This document shows positions 44,606 through 56,985 of a DNA stretch of 64,000 nucleotides, piece after piece (within the stretch, counting starts at the first letter, position 1; every line of letters begins with the position of its first letter). The DNA lies in the NCBI RefSeq assembly GCF_000321225.1, contig NW_004450275.1, positions 7,671,122-7,735,121 of the forward strand, written 5' to 3'. The translations under genes were made by a program, and so were the position numbers. Source of the DNA: Odobenus rosmarus divergens. Taxonomy: Eukaryota; Chordata; Mammalia; Carnivora; Odobenidae. A model generated the notes under the pieces. That model saw only the letters and a list, made by a program, of their open reading frames with translations, ran no database searches and was not told the origin of the DNA.

Positions 44606-45550
44606 TAGATGATGGTAAATTATTACAAAAAATAGCATAAGCTCACAAGTGTGAGAGACCCTGCCAATTGACCCAAATGAAATGCACCATATTCTGCATC
44701 CCAGAGATTAAAATCTACCTAACTTTGACCCAGATCTGCCCTATATACCAGGTCAGAATGGCCTTAAAGCCCAGAGGAAACAGCCCACCACTGGGTAAAC
44801 ACTTTCTGCTGATTTATCTCCATAATGGGACCACCTCTACTAGTCCTCAGATTGCTGATAAACCAAATATATTCACAGATGATTTTAATCAGGTTCAGGC
44901 GTTGGCCTCTGCAAATTGGGATTTCTTCTTGATCTCATCACCTTTCCTAGTATAGGAGGAAAAATCTGTTGACTTGAGACTGATAAGACCTTTTCTCAAG
45001 AACACCCAATGACATAAACACAATGTAATAGTACTAGTGTCCTGTACTCTGTAAAGGAACTGAAATAAAAGTCTGAGGTCATCTGTAAATAGTAATAAAA
45101 AAATTACACTAAGAGTTACCATTGACTGCACTGGGCTTCCTAGAATATAAATATGGACAGAGAGTATACCTTCTAAGATAAAAGATATATTCCACTGTAG
45201 ACGGGAAAATTGGTTGCAACAAAGTGAATTTTATTTAACTACTGTATCTGGATATGCTAAGGAAATTAAAGACTTAAAAATAAACATCGTCTTGTAACTT
45301 CTTCTTAATGCCTCCTAAATGTTGGGTATATTTCATGTGTCTCAAGCACTAAGGAAGAAACCCACATATCAGTGCCTTACATCTGAAATAATAAGGGGAA
45401 AAAATTGACCAGCTAATAGTGCACACACATTCCATGCTCTAAGTACTGACCCAACTCACTTTAAGTAAAAATGACCTAATATCCCTACACATTACTAATA
45501 ACAAAACCAATTTGTTAAATGAAACTACATCAACGGGAAGATTGAGATCT
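44606..45550. other. Unassigned sequence
   Basis: No recognised feature. The 95-codon frame at 44668-44955 lacks splice context. Confidence 0.4.
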
Positions 45551-45566
45551 AAAATCCTAAGCTACT

Positions 45567-45779
45567 GGGGCACCTGGGTGACTCAGTCGTTAAGCGTCTG
45601 CCTTTGGCTCAGGTCATGGTCCCAAGGTCCTGGGATCGAGCCCCCCCGCATCACGCTTCCTGCTCAGTGGGAAGCCTGCTTCTCCTTCTCCCGCTCCCCC
45701 TGCTTGTGTTCCCTCTCTCGCTGTGTCTCTCTCTGTCAAATGAATAAATTTTTAAAAATAATCTTTAATAAAATAAAAT
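45567..45779 (+). mobile_element. Can-SINE, perfect 16-bp duplication
   Basis: Duplication 'aaaatcctaagctact' at 45551-45566 and 45780-45795. Same subfamily as 39061 (middle 'ccctgcttgtgttccctctc'). Confidence 0.97.
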
Positions 45780-45795
45780 AAAATCCTAAGCTACT

Positions 45796-46230
45796 CATGT
45801 ATCAGGAAAACTTGAAGAAAATTACACAAGATGTATTAATTTAATAATAGTTTTTTTTGGCATGTAGTCAAATTTTAAGTTATACTGTTGAGAAAATAAA
45901 AAAGAAAGTATTTATACCAAAATAATAAATAATACATAATATGTATATTAAAATGTAAGAAATGATAGTTAAGGACAACGATTTATAGTGATGAAGATTT
46001 AGATCTTAAAAGTTGGGGCTTTGAGAGAGACCCTCAAAAGGAGTGAAATGTAGAAGGACCTCTTAACTGAAGGAAGAATAAGATTGGAAATGTGGGGTGT
46101 TCATTTTTCTCTCTGGTTAATAAGTAGCTCCTAAATAATATATGCTTACTAGCAAGACTGTAGGTTAAAGAGGAAGAAATGTCTCAAAGCACATACATAG
46201 TACCTCTGTACAAGAAGCCAAACTACTCTT
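45796..46230. other. Unassigned AT-rich sequence
   Basis: No recognised feature. Confidence 0.4.
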
Positions 46231-46750
46231 CCATTTGCTGTGGCTATGTAACAAATCACCCCAAAACTTCATGTCATAAAATAACCATTTTATCTTGCTC
46301 ACCAATTCTGTGGTTCAGAACTTAAAATGTCACAGTACAGATGATTTCTCTCTGTTCTGTCATTTCTGGGACCTCAGATGAGAAAACTCAAAGGGTGAGG
46401 TCCAGATCCATCTGAAGGCATGTCTGGCAGTTCATGCTGTCAGCTCAGTCTGGAACTTTCAGATGATGCTCTCAATGGGAACACCCATGTGTTGCCTCTC
46501 CATGGGGACTGGGCCTCCTCACAGCATGGATGCCTTGGATGAGTCAAACTTCTAACATGGGGCCTCAGAGTTCCATGGAAAATGTCCTGGTTAACAAGGC
46601 AGATGCTGCCTCACCTCTCAGCCCCTGGCCTCAGAACTCACACAGCATCACTCTCGCTGCATTTCAATTGTTACCGACAAGCCAAAAGCCCAGCTCCATT
46701 CAAGGGGAAATACTGTTGCAGACATTGTTGGAAAATAAAATCTACCACAA
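46231..46750 (-). mobile_element. ERVL/MaLR-type LTR relic, antisense (family uncertain)
   Basis: 'gctatgtaacaaatcacccc', 'aaaacttcatgtcataaaat', 'ggcctcctcacagcatggat' and 'attcaaggggaaatactgtt' match in order an old mammalian LTR-like repeat read antisense. The 66-75 codon frames inside it are not genes. Confidence 0.6.
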
Positions 46751-47339
46751 GTGTTAATTTCTTGAGATGTTTTTCTGTTCATTGACATTAGACCTTTGTA
46801 TTTGAGCCATATGAAAAATTTACTATATGTTAAATGGGAAAATCCCATCCTTTTCCATTAAAATGACTCAAAAATTACCTTGCGGCCTTCTGGAATTCAG
46901 TGTTAGAAGATACTTCAGGCCAGTTTTTATTTCTCTTTACATATAACCTCTTATTCATTTCCCATGCTTGCAGAATTCTTGTGTTCAGGATTTTGAATTC
47001 AAATGCCTGTAGGCCACAAAGAAGCCTTGCCTTACAAAAATTGTCCAAGTTCAAGTTCAGGGTTATGGCCAGAAGCCCCTAGTCTTAGTCCTTGAAAGCT
47101 GTTGGCATAACCCTTTCTTAATGGCATTTTCCAGTTAGTATCAGTTACCAAGAAACTCACAGCCCTAAAAGCAGCTGGATTCTATGGACTTTTTCAGAGG
47201 AGCCACATGACCCTTCACGGCACGTGTGGAGGCGCCTGATTTAGAGAGATTAAAACCAAAATGACACAGAGAACACGTGAGGAAAACTGCCTCGCTTCTT
47301 AGGACAAGTAGGTGTTACGCTTTAATTTCAAAAGCATGC
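46751..47339. other. Unassigned sequence
   Basis: No recognised feature. Confidence 0.4.
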
Positions 47340-47785
47340 TGTATTCATTTGCTAAGGCTGCCCTAACAAAGTACTACAAATTGGGTGTTTTAAACAACAG
47401 AAATTTATTGTCTCATAGTTCTGGAGGCTGGAAATCCAAAATCAAGATGTTGCCAAGGTTGGTTCCTCTGAGGGCTGTGAAGGATGACCTGTTCCAGGCC
47501 TCTCTCCTGGCTTCTGGTGGGTTCCTCACAATTTTTTTTTTTTTTTTTTTTACATTCTTAGCTTCTGCTTCATCTTTACATGATGTTCTGTGAGCATGTG
47601 TGTCCCCAGATTTTTCCTTTTCATAAGGACACAGTTATGTTGGATTAGGGGCCCACCCTACTGTAGGATAACCTCATCCTAACTTAAATAATTGTGCTTA
47701 AAATGAACCTGTTCGTATCCCAAGGTAGTAGGGGTTAGCACTTCAATATATGAATTTGTGGGGGGACACAATTCAACCCATACCA
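47340..47785 (-). mobile_element. MLT1 solo LTR, antisense, with 5-bp duplication
   Basis: Starts 'tgtattcatttgctaaggct', contains 'gttctggaggctggaaatcc' and 'catatgaatttgtgggggga'-like text, and ends 'cccatacca'. 'catgc' flanks it at 47335-47339 and 47786-47790, the 5-bp duplication typical of MaLR. A run of 20 T (47532-47551) is a later expansion. Confidence 0.93.
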
Positions 47786-47844
47786 CATGCCTAATTGGTT
47801 TCATTCTCTACACAGAGGATCTTTATAAAATAGATCTGATCTTG

Positions 47845-48040
47845 GCATGCCTGGGTGGCTCAGTCAGTTAAGCATGTGCCCGTCATGCTCAGGTCATGAT
47901 CCTGGAGTCCTGGGATCGAGCCCCATGTAGGGCTCCCTGCTTGGGGGGGGTCTGCTTCTCTCTCTCCCTCAGCCTGCTGCTCCCTGACCCCTTGTGCTCT
48001 CTCTCTGTCTGTCAAATAAATAAATAAAATCTTTAAAAAA
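47845..48040 (+). mobile_element. Can-SINE, perfect 18-bp duplication
   Basis: Duplication 'aaaatagatctgatcttg' at 47827-47844 and 48041-48058. Head, B-box 'gggatcgagcccc' and tail are present. Confidence 0.97.
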
Positions 48041-48058
48041 AATAGATCTGATCTTGCA

Positions 48059-50070
48059 GTGGTATTTTTTTGTGAGAGCTTTCTTGAGTTTGCTAATCAT
48101 CTTCACCATACTTAGAAGCTCACACAGTTTTCATTTTTGTGTGAACTGTGCGCACACATTTCATTTTCCATGAAGTTTTTAATTATCTGCTCATAGAGGG
48201 AGACAGTGTTGCACATTGAACCTGAAATCACAACAATTAGAACTCACATATTTTATAGCACATTATGTGTATTTTCCCCCAGTTGAATACCTCCATAATT
48301 CTGTCTTGCTTGGATAAAGATTAAAATTTAATGTGGATTCCCTAAGACCATATCAACTGGTATCAGACTTTCAGGCTAATAATTTTGGAAATTAGACAAG
48401 GATTCAACAGGGACTAGAAAATACATTTAGGTAATTAAGCTTTGATTCTATCCATCAGCTGGAGAATTATAGCACTATGCTAAATTAAAAAAGAAAACTT
48501 ATAATAGCCTTTCTCGCAACTTGGAAGATTAACAAAATTGAGACTTTTCAAGAGCCTGCCATCCAAATACCCAAATAAAATTATCTATGTAGCTTTAATA
48601 TATGCATAATTTGTTATTGTTCGACGACCTTAGAAATTTCTCCTTTACTGGCCTTGTTCAATTTTCAAAAACTCCCATAAATTTACCTACTTTATAATGT
48701 GGTCTAATACACACATTACTTTGGAAAACACAAAAAACCAAATGGATGCTGGTAGACCAGGATCAATGGTGCATCCTCTCACTAGTGTTATATGGAAAGG
48801 ATGCAACTGGAAAGGAAGATTCAACAAAAATGAGTCACCTTTAAAATAATTCTTCTTAAGGGGGGACATTACTTAAAAGATGTATCTCATCTTCATAAAC
48901 AGTCATTTGGAGATTGGACACTTCCAGGACACCTAAGAGGCTGAGTTGTGGACAGTCAGTGAAAGATGACAAACAAGATTCGAGAGTTACCCACGCTATT
49001 GACTTAGCTATTTACTCTATTAAGGCCATGTAGTGTTCAGGAGAACGAGACTGAGCTTGTTTTTCTCCATTTATACTCCAAGTGGAGTTTGGGAATTGAC
49101 GGTTAAAGTAGTATCTCTTTGTCTCCCTTGGTCTTTTGACTTTTACTCGTATTTCAGGAATTGATGGTGGGGAGCGGGGGGCTCAACAGGGGTTCTATCA
49201 CTGCCACTCTTCAGAGAAGAAGGGGTACCAACTGAAAAAGAAAAGAGTATGTAAGTGAAGTGAGTTGAATGTTCTTTAAAAAAAATCCAACCTGAAGTTA
49301 CATACCCCTTTATTTTCTCATCTCCATATATTCCTTTTGAATGTCAGTCCCATTTCATATGCTGTCTGTTTGCATAATATTTGACACACAGGAATCACAA
49401 TCCATTATCTGGCTCTCTGAATGGCCACATAAGCTCCTAGACAAGGAAATTCCATTCTCCAAAAATTAAAAGCAAAACAACTCTTCATGGAATCTCTGTG
49501 AGGGTTTATACTAACTATGTTTTATTGATCCCCATAATAAGGAAGTACTCTTTCCGTGCTAACCCATCCTACAGAGAACATCTGCTGGTATCAGGGGCCA
49601 GGTTTGAGAGAAGAGAATTTGCCTCCATTACAAACAGCTGAGTGTAATAACCAATCATGTTTCAAATATGCTTAAACTGGATTGTGACACTTCAAACAGG
49701 GCATCCAAATTAATCACCCACAAGGAGAAATAAAAACATAGGTAATTTATGTGGCTCAGTAACTCTGTCACTGACTTGAGGTGTATTGCTTTTCCAGTAC
49801 CTTTCCTGTTATATTAGCCCTGCCAATCTATAATTATGCATGTCTCTTGACTGGGAAGGGGCCTAGTCTTTTTTTATGCTAATGAAAAATTGCAACAAAT
49901 GCACTATGCAATAGTAGGTGGGGCTCACACCACCCCAAACAGTCAGGTATATTTTACTCCTATGATTTAATAGAAAATCATTTTTGCCAATAAGGAGTCC
50001 AAGCAATTCAAGTTTAATCACTGAGATAAAACTTGAAAAATCTTCCAGATATAGACCTTATAGACCTCAG

Positions 50071-50102
<32 letters not shown>

Positions 50103-51159
50103 ATATTTATTGAGTCCATTTTATGTCCTCCTCTGGGGGTACTATATAGACTCTCATCTAAAGACTTCAGCATATCACAAGGAAGAGGTGGTAGTCATTT
50201 ACCGAGTGAAAAAGAATTTTTTTTAATGCACCTGTCATTTGCTTAGTTACAACAGTCAAAAGAATCAAAATCACTTCATATTGCTTTCTTGAAAACCAAG
50301 ATCTGATACTAATATAACCACAAGCAGAAGAATTACAGATTAAAGAGTTATTAAGTTCAGTTCTCTAATACATCCCCAAATGGGTTGGAGTATTGCATTA
50401 ACATGTACTTCAAAATGCCTGACTATTGCCTAGAGTTCCCCAGCAATAATGAAGTATATTTTAAGAATCAGTAATTTAAAGCAAAGTTAAAAGAAAACTA
50501 AAGAAAAGAAAACTTTAATTTTTCTTTTTCAGGAATTCAAAGGCAACAACATAATCTGATTGCTGTTTTTCATATGAATCTTAGTTTACCTTCCAGTAGA
50601 GAGGAAAGCATTGATTGCCACTTTTAGAAGTGCTAAATAAAATTAGGTCTTATACTTGTGAAGTTCTAGAACAACTATTGAGCTTGATTTAGTACCAGTT
50701 ATCTTCTTTTAGGAGAAGTATAAAATATCATTTAGTAAATGAAGTCATAGTTTCAGAAATAGGAGGAAGGCCCTTACGTTTTCTAGTTATCTAACCCTAA
50801 GTATACTGGGACTCTTCCTACATGAAATGCAACATTCGTCTTTCAAAGAAAAGGGTAAACTGAAGGTTCTGATGTCCTATGTTGGCCACTTACCATCCAT
50901 CTATAATTGCAATTTAAATCAAAATAGCACTGATGATATGAGAGATACCAATCATATTGAGGTCACTTTTGTTTTCAGATTCCAGTTTGGTCTTAGAGTA
51001 CTGTGCTCTACTCAAAAATGGATCGTTATTTTCTATTTGAAACATTTACATCTTAATGGGATCCAGTCGTGACATATTTTTAAAAATACACCTTGAAGTG
51101 CTCATTTTTTCCTTGGATAACAATTCACTTAGTGGCTCATTCTGTAAATGCACTGATTG
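48059..51159. other. Unassigned AT-rich sequence
   Basis: About 3.1 kb, the longest stretch here with no transposon I can name. No splice-bounded frame or RNA gene. It contains the TC run listed next. Confidence 0.4.
50071..50102. repeat. (TC)n microsatellite
   Basis: About sixteen TC units with one interruption ('tctctctctctctctctctc'). Confidence 0.93.
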
Positions 51160-51310
51160 TCCTTTCCTGATATCTAGTCTTTATGTGTGCTATTTCTTCT
51201 ACCTGGAATTTGCTTTTTATCTCATCTTTGCCTGAAAAAATATTTTCAATTATTTAAAGGCCAGCCCAAAGACCACGTCTTTTAGTTAACAGAAGTTCCT
51301 AAACTGGAAT
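51160..51310 (+). repeat. L2 LINE fragment
   Basis: 'gctatttcttctacctggaa' and 'ggccagcccaaagaccacgt' resemble the sense L2 3' region (GCTGTTCCCTCTGCCTGGAA ... CTCAAATGTCACCT). Confidence 0.6.
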
Positions 51311-51972
51311 TAATCACTTGCTAGGGCCGACTTTTATAAAAATGGCAGCTTGGGTGTTATTATCTGTTTTGTTGTTTTTTTGATGTTTTGTCCCTGTATT
51401 AAAACCTATCGCCTTTTTTCCTTTAAGTTATAGTGACAGAATTTCTAAGTTAAGCAAGAAGATAGAGAAGTTTTATAGGAAGCCAGCTATCTGTCTCCCA
51501 TGGGAGTTTCCAGGATAGGGACATGATCACCTTCTTCTGACCCCAAGCCCCACATACTTAAAGACCTAATTTTGCCAGCAAACCAAAAGCAAGAATAAAT
51601 GTAATAGCATTAATTTACATAAGAAATATACATTTCACTGTATTACTCTTCCCAACATATGGAATACATACCTAGGAAAGCCATATTATAATTTGAAGCT
51701 TGATAAACTTGGCTATTTTAAGTTTATTATGCCAAAAGTGCCCAGCGAATTCACAAGGATGGCCTTGTGAAACTGTACCCTCAGCTCAGGGATCAAGCTT
51801 CCCAGTGCCCCTGGGGAGGTGTTGAAATGGGCACCACCAATATTTACCTCTGTCACTCTGCTTTATTTATTTCCTTTGATGAACAAACTATCCCCTGATT
51901 GCCTTGAATCATGTGACTTGGTATTTTCTGTTTTAATCCATTCAACATTGACTAAATCATCCACTGTTAAAG
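51311..51972. other. Unassigned sequence
   Basis: No recognised feature. Confidence 0.4.
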
Positions 51973-52199
51973 CGGGAGACAAACCATGAGAGACTATGGA
52001 CTCTGAGAAACAAACTGCGGGTTCTAGAGGGAAGGGGGTGGAGGGATGGATTAGCCTGGTGATGGGTATTAAAGAGGGCACATTCTGCATGGAGCACTGG
52101 GTGTTATGCACAAACAATGAATCGTGGAACACTACATCACAAACTAATGATATAATGTATGGTGATTAACATAATGTAATAAAATTAAATTAAAAAAAA
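51973..52199 (+). mobile_element. L1 LINE 3' end
   Basis: 'gggagacaaaccatgagaga', 'aacaaactgcgggttctaga', 'gagcactgggtgttatgcac' and 'aataaaattaaattaaaaaa' are the carnivore L1 3' end in sense, about 225 bp, strongly 5' truncated. Confidence 0.92.
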
Positions 52200-52519
52200 G
52201 GTAATTTCCCTAATTGTATATCCTATCTTTTCAAGCTCTTGGTAGGGTGCTATAAACACAACAGACATATCCATTTAATAATAACCAATCAGGACAAGAA
52301 AAAGAAACCACGCCAGAAAAAAATGTGCAGGTTGACTATATGACTCAGAATTAAGATGTGGTTCAGAATTAGAATTGTGAAAATGTGAATCCACTTTGGA
52401 ATGGGGAAATAGGGGTCAATGAATAATCTCTAATCCTTGCCTCAGTGGTATCTCAGTGGCATTTCACAGAGTGTATTCCATCTAACATTTAGGATATCCC
52501 TCCCCTCTAGTTATTTTTT
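52200..52519. other. Unassigned sequence
   Basis: No recognised feature. Confidence 0.4.
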
Positions 52520-52701
52520 TGTGTTTATTTTTTTAAAAGACTTTATTTATTTATTTGAGAGAGAGCATGGGCAGGGGGAAGGGCATAGGGACAAGCAGAC
52601 TTTCCACTGAGCACAGAACCAGCCATCCAGCAGATCCAGGACCCAAGATCTCAACCTGAGCAGAAGTCAGACACTTAACCAGCTGAGTCACCCAGGAGCC
52701 C
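52520..52701 (-). mobile_element. Can-SINE, antisense, older of a head-to-tail pair
   Basis: 'aaaagactttatttatttat', GA run, and 'agctgagtcacccaggagcc' head with several mutations. The flanking T-rich target words resemble those of the next SINE. Confidence 0.92.
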
Positions 52702-52717
52702 GTCTTTTCTAATTTTT

Positions 52718-52895
52718 TTTGTTAAGATTTTATTTATTTATTTGACAGAGAGAGAGAGAGAGGCAGACAGAGTGAGAGGGAGAAACAGACTCCCTGCTGA
52801 GCAGGGAGCCAGACTCAGGGCTCGAGCCCAGGACCCTGGGATCATGACCTGAGGCGAAGGCAGACGCCTAACAGACTGAGGCCCCCAGGCGCCCC
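52718..52895 (-). mobile_element. Can-SINE, antisense, second of the pair
   Basis: Flanked by 'tcttttctaattttt' (52703-52717) and 'tctcttctagttttt' (52896-52910). It lies only 16 bp from the preceding SINE, in the same orientation. Confidence 0.95.
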
Positions 52896-52910
52896 TCTCT
52901 TCTAGTTTTT

Positions 52911-53744
52911 ATCTGTCCAGTGCCTGCTCCCGTCCAGTCCCTCTTCATTGCTTTAATGAACTTTTCATCTACCCTCCCCCTCAAAGGTTGGCCTTTACCA
53001 TATTTCCTTTCTTGTCTCTCTTCTCTTCTCACATGATGGATTCTCCTTGGGCAATATCATCTTCATCCAAAATGTCAACTATTCACATATATGCTGATAA
53101 CTTTCAAAACTATATTCTTACTTCAAAAATATATTCTTACTTCAAAAATATATTCTTACTCTTTCTGAACCATAGGCACATATTTAAAAATGATCACTGA
53201 AAATGTGTGTGGAGACAAGCAGAATTAGCAAAAGAAGGACCTTAGGGATGGATCTTGGGTAGCCTCACAACAGGCTGTCTGCAACTAAGGGTTTCATTTA
53301 ACCCCAGATTCACATGGGACTCAGGTCCTTAAAGCCTAGGCCCTGGACATCTGGTACTTGGCAGCAGTCTCTTAAGTAACTGGCACCTAGGCCCTGACTG
53401 CTTGCCCCCTGCCTCCATGTTTATTACTTCCATAAAGTTGCTCTCAGGTTTGCACAAATGAAGACGGAGAGCCTCAGGAGGTCAGGGGCCCTCCACTAGA
53501 GCCCAGTCCTATAGAGTATTCAACTGCACCCCAGCCCAAGCATGTCTCTCTATAGGATGCTGAGAGAAAGAGCACCCCATGCACCTGTTTCTGCCTGAGA
53601 GTTTGAGCCTCTTCCTGATGATGCTTGCTGGACTTCCCGTGGGCTTATTGCATGACCAGATGCTCCAATTTGGGCTATCTGCTCATTAAGACACCTCAAC
53701 TCCAGCAAAAATCTGCTCCTCATTCTAATTTTTCATCTCTGAGT
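52911..53744. other. Unassigned sequence
   Basis: No recognised feature other than the minisatellite at 53111. Confidence 0.4.
53111..53160. repeat. 19-bp minisatellite, about 2.6 copies
   Basis: The unit 'tatattcttacttcaaaaa' is present at 53111-53129 and 53130-53148 and partly at 53149-53160, without mismatches in the shared part. Confidence 0.95.
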
Positions 53745-54330
53745 ATATTACCATTCACCCAAGTTGGAAGCCCAGAAGTAATTTTATGCCTTTTCTCCCT
53801 CCCTCAACTTCTGTTCCTTCAATTGATAACCTCTCACTTCTAATTGAAGCCCTTGATATTCAACTTGTCACAGATATTTAACAGTTTTCTTCTTCTCTGT
53901 ACTTCCATTGTCTCTATTTTAGTTCAGACTCTTTTAACTTTCATTATTTCACCATGAGCAATCCTGGCTCTCTTTCTTAACTTTGTCAAATCCACTCTCC
54001 ATATTAATACCTGAATGATCTTAATAAGGTTCAAATTTTATAATATTTTACTGCCTGAAGACCCTCATGACTCCCTGTTGCTGACACAAGTCCTCTAGTC
54101 CTTTATCAAGACTTGCAGAGTACATCCTTATATGGCATCTATCCATGGTCTTGTGACTCCTCCACAGGAAACCTGTGTTCCAGCCACACCAACCTATTTG
54201 AAGCTTCCTAAGCACGTGCTGTTTCAAACTTCTATGTGCTTCTTCCCTTTGTCAGAAATATCATTCTCCTTTCTTAAACCAAATCATTCAGAAAACTCAC
54301 TCTCATCAATGTGATGAAGGCACTGATGAT
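53745..54330 (+). repeat. L2 LINE ORF2/3' region, degraded
   Basis: 'cacccaagttggaagcccag', 'ctgcctgaagaccctcatga', 'tccagccacaccaacctatt' and 'acgtgctgtttcaaacttct' follow sense L2. The 60-codon frames here are broken L2 reading. Confidence 0.7.
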
Positions 54331-54599
54331 GACAACAGAGCTGAGAGTTTGGCAAACACACGGCCACACACCCCCAGCCCTCCACATGCACACATGAACT
54401 TCACAAAGCTGAGAAGCTAGGCAAAGAAATTCTGCACCAATTGACACTGAATCTGTCGTTAGACTTTTTAGTTAGATAAGCCAAAAAAATTTTTATGTTT
54501 AAATTATTTTGGATCCAAAATCTGTTAGTTGTGACATGAATTCTGATTACTATATGAAGACTTTATAGAAATAATTTGTGTGGGGTGTGTGGAAATAAT
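54331..54599. other. Unassigned sequence with CA-rich patch
   Basis: CA-rich at 54356-54400; otherwise nothing recognised. Confidence 0.4.
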
Positions 54600-54625
54600 A
54601 AATTGATTATTTCCATATAATATTA

Positions 54626-54685
54626 TTATCCATATAATATTTATATGGATAAATATATTAATGTCATATAATAATTATTATATGA
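54626..54685. repeat. Two adjacent AT-rich inverted repeats
   Basis: 'ttatccatata' (54626-54636) pairs with 'tatatggataa' (54642-54652) around a 5-bp loop. 54664-54685 is a perfect 22-bp palindrome centred on AATT. Both could extrude as cruciforms. Confidence 0.85.
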
Positions 54686-54833
54686 TAAAAACTGAGCAAA
54701 ACTCACGAATTATACATTTGCTGGCATCACTCAATTATAATGTTTTATTACCATAAAAAATAAATAGTATAAATAGTATAATTTTGGGGGTATCATTAAG
54801 GTAAACTTTTTATCTCTTTTCAATTCTAGAAGG

Positions 54834-54953
54834 GGGTGCCTGGCTGGGGGGTCAGTAGGAAGAGCATGTGACTCTTGAACTCGGGGTCATGAGTTTGAGC
54901 CCCAAGTTGGGTGTAGAGATTACTTAAATAAATAATTAATTGATTAAAAAAAT
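54834..54953 (+). mobile_element. Short tRNA-derived SINE, older type
   Basis: 'gggggtgcctggctgggggg', 'agagcatgtgactcttgaac', 'gagtttgagccccaagttgg' and 'gtgtagagattacttaaata' match a short Can-SINE type that lacks the CT-rich middle. Confidence 0.88.
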
Positions 54954-55937
54954 AAATAACTTCTGAATTCTACTAATGTTGTTTATTTAAAAATTTTTAA
55001 CAGAAACAAATAAGATATCCCCAGAGAACTTGAAAGATGTAGGCAGAGTTACTTGGTTCTGGCATTCTTAGCATGAAAAGTCCAGTTTACATGGGGTAGA
55101 TAAGCAAAGAAGATTGAGATCTTGAACTGTTGCTCTTCCCATTCAGTAATGTCCAGTGGAATTCAATGATTGTTGACCTCACTGCAGAGAGCACAGGATT
55201 TCTCACCAAGCTGGGAGATTATTATCTCTTCATCAAATCCCGAGATAGGAATCATTTAGATTAATGCCTCCATGGGTTTACTGGCCAAGTGCTGTGTCCA
55301 ACTCAAACATGCTTCCTTGTGGATCAAAGACCAATGGTATTTTTAGAAGAGAGAATAGAATTGAATTTGGCCTTTGCTTTTGGGTTGTGTCCCATTCCTC
55401 TTGATGAAACCATAACTTCTAACAGCCCCTTTGCTTATAGATTTTAATTCTTAAGAAGAAACTGAGGTCATTCCTCATGAGGAGAATTCTGCAGACTAGA
55501 GAGGGTGGATCATGGGAGAGTGAAGCAATCCAAACAAGTGAAGGCGTGACATACCCTATCTCTGAGGCATCCCAGCTTATGAGAAATTTCAGTAGGAGTG
55601 AAAAGGTGCAGGCCTGCCACACCCCAGGGACTAAGCGCTAAGAACCTACAGAATGCTAACTCACCTGATGCTATCACCAGTGGAATTCTTGGTCGGCTAG
55701 CACCTGCTACTATGCTTTGACAGGCCTGCTAGATTATTCTAAACCAAGAAATAAACAATGAGCATCGAATGATAGCCTCTTTTGCATCTCAAATCCAATC
55801 TAGAAGCAAAAGGGAAAATCCAGGATGTTTCAAAATTCCTTGCATCTCTTCCACTCTGCTGTTCTATGATTCCTCAATGATTCAGAAAAAGCTCTGATAG
55901 AAGCATGATCTGATAGAGGGTTCAATATGTGAGACAT
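54954..55937. other. Unassigned sequence
   Basis: No recognised feature. Confidence 0.4.
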
Positions 55938-55997
55938 GAAAAAGGTGAAGAATATACAGAAGCAATAAGAAAAAGGTGAAGAATATACAGAAGCAAT
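55938..55997. repeat. Perfect 31-bp tandem duplication
   Basis: The unit starting 'gaaaaaggtgaagaatatac' at 55938-55968 is repeated without mismatch at 55969-55997 (two bases short). A recent, possibly polymorphic, duplication. Confidence 0.97.
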
Positions 55998-56269
55998 TTG
56001 CCAAAAACCTTTCACTGAAGTCATCGTTGATAGCTACAATCTCACATTCTGCCCCCATGACACCATGAGCTCTAGTGATTCCGAGTGCCCCACCATGTAT
56101 CCACACCACCCCATTTCTGTCTACAGCCACAACTTTGCTCACTCTGAGACTGTGGCCCTAAGAGTATTTTCCACCTCTTTTCATATAGCTATTTTTTATT
56201 CACCTTTAAGACTCAGCTGAGGTGTCACACTGAACCTCTGTGTTGACAAAGAGTATTTCATCTGTGGTG

Positions 56270-56430
56270 CTAAAAACCAGTGGGTACTAAGCCTTCGTGT
56301 AGAGAAGAATCAGCTCTTAAATGCAGACTCCTGCATCAGTGGTTAAAAATGCAGGTAAAAATCTGCATTTTTAACCAGGCCCTGAGATAATCCTTAAGCA
56401 CAGTTTGAGATGTCTAATAAGAGGTTCTGC
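56270..56430 (+). mobile_element. MER5-like MITE, degraded
   Basis: 'gaagaatcagctcttaaatg', 'aaaatctgcatttttaacca' and 'ccttaagcacagtttgagat' resemble a MER5-type element. Confidence 0.5.
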
Positions 56431-56514
56431 TAAAGACCCTTTGAGAATCATGGATGAGAAACTCTGTGCCTATCTTTGCTAACAATCCCCATATTGTATT
56501 AGAACTATCTGAGT

Positions 56515-56655
56515 ATGTGGTTCTCTCTCCCATAAGACCACAGGGGCTTTTGAAGATGGAGATCACATATTACTCTTTTGTACCATTAGCACCTAACTCA
56601 GGGGCTCCATAGACTAGGCATCCAGTAAATACTTGTTGGTCAGAACTGAATTTTA
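56515..56655 (+). repeat. L2 LINE 3' end
   Basis: 'gatggagatcacatattact' and 'ggcatccagtaaatacttgt' match the sense L2 terminus. Confidence 0.65.
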
Positions 56656-56814
56656 AAATATGCTAATTAGCCTTCCTTTTATGTGAATAATTGTTGGTAT
56701 TTTTGAAAGTGAAAACAAATTCAATTTACAGACTCAGTCTAAGTTGTAAGATGCAAAAGGGCAACTCCTTCTCTGTAGAATCTATGTTTCAGATCCCCTG
56801 ATCGGTATTTTCCA

Positions 56815-56985
56815 TACATTTACTTGATTAATGTGGACAAGAACCATTTGATGGCAATTTCATTACCTCCATTTTAAGGTTGAGTAATTGAGACCTAAAG
56901 AGGTTAAGTTGCATGACCAACAACACATAGCTATAAAGCCACCTTTATTGATCCCAAAGGCCATGCTCCTAAACACTAAATATTC
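56815..56985 (-). repeat. MIR SINE relic, antisense
   Basis: 'cctccattttaaggttgagt', 'aattgagacctaaagaggtt' and 'aagttgcatgaccaacaaca' are the antisense MIR core. Confidence 0.85.

Noticed and set aside
47532..47551. Run of 20 T considered as a third tail-only insertion
   Set aside because: It has no flanking direct repeat beyond 3 bases and fits simple expansion of a T-rich part of the MLT1 LTR.
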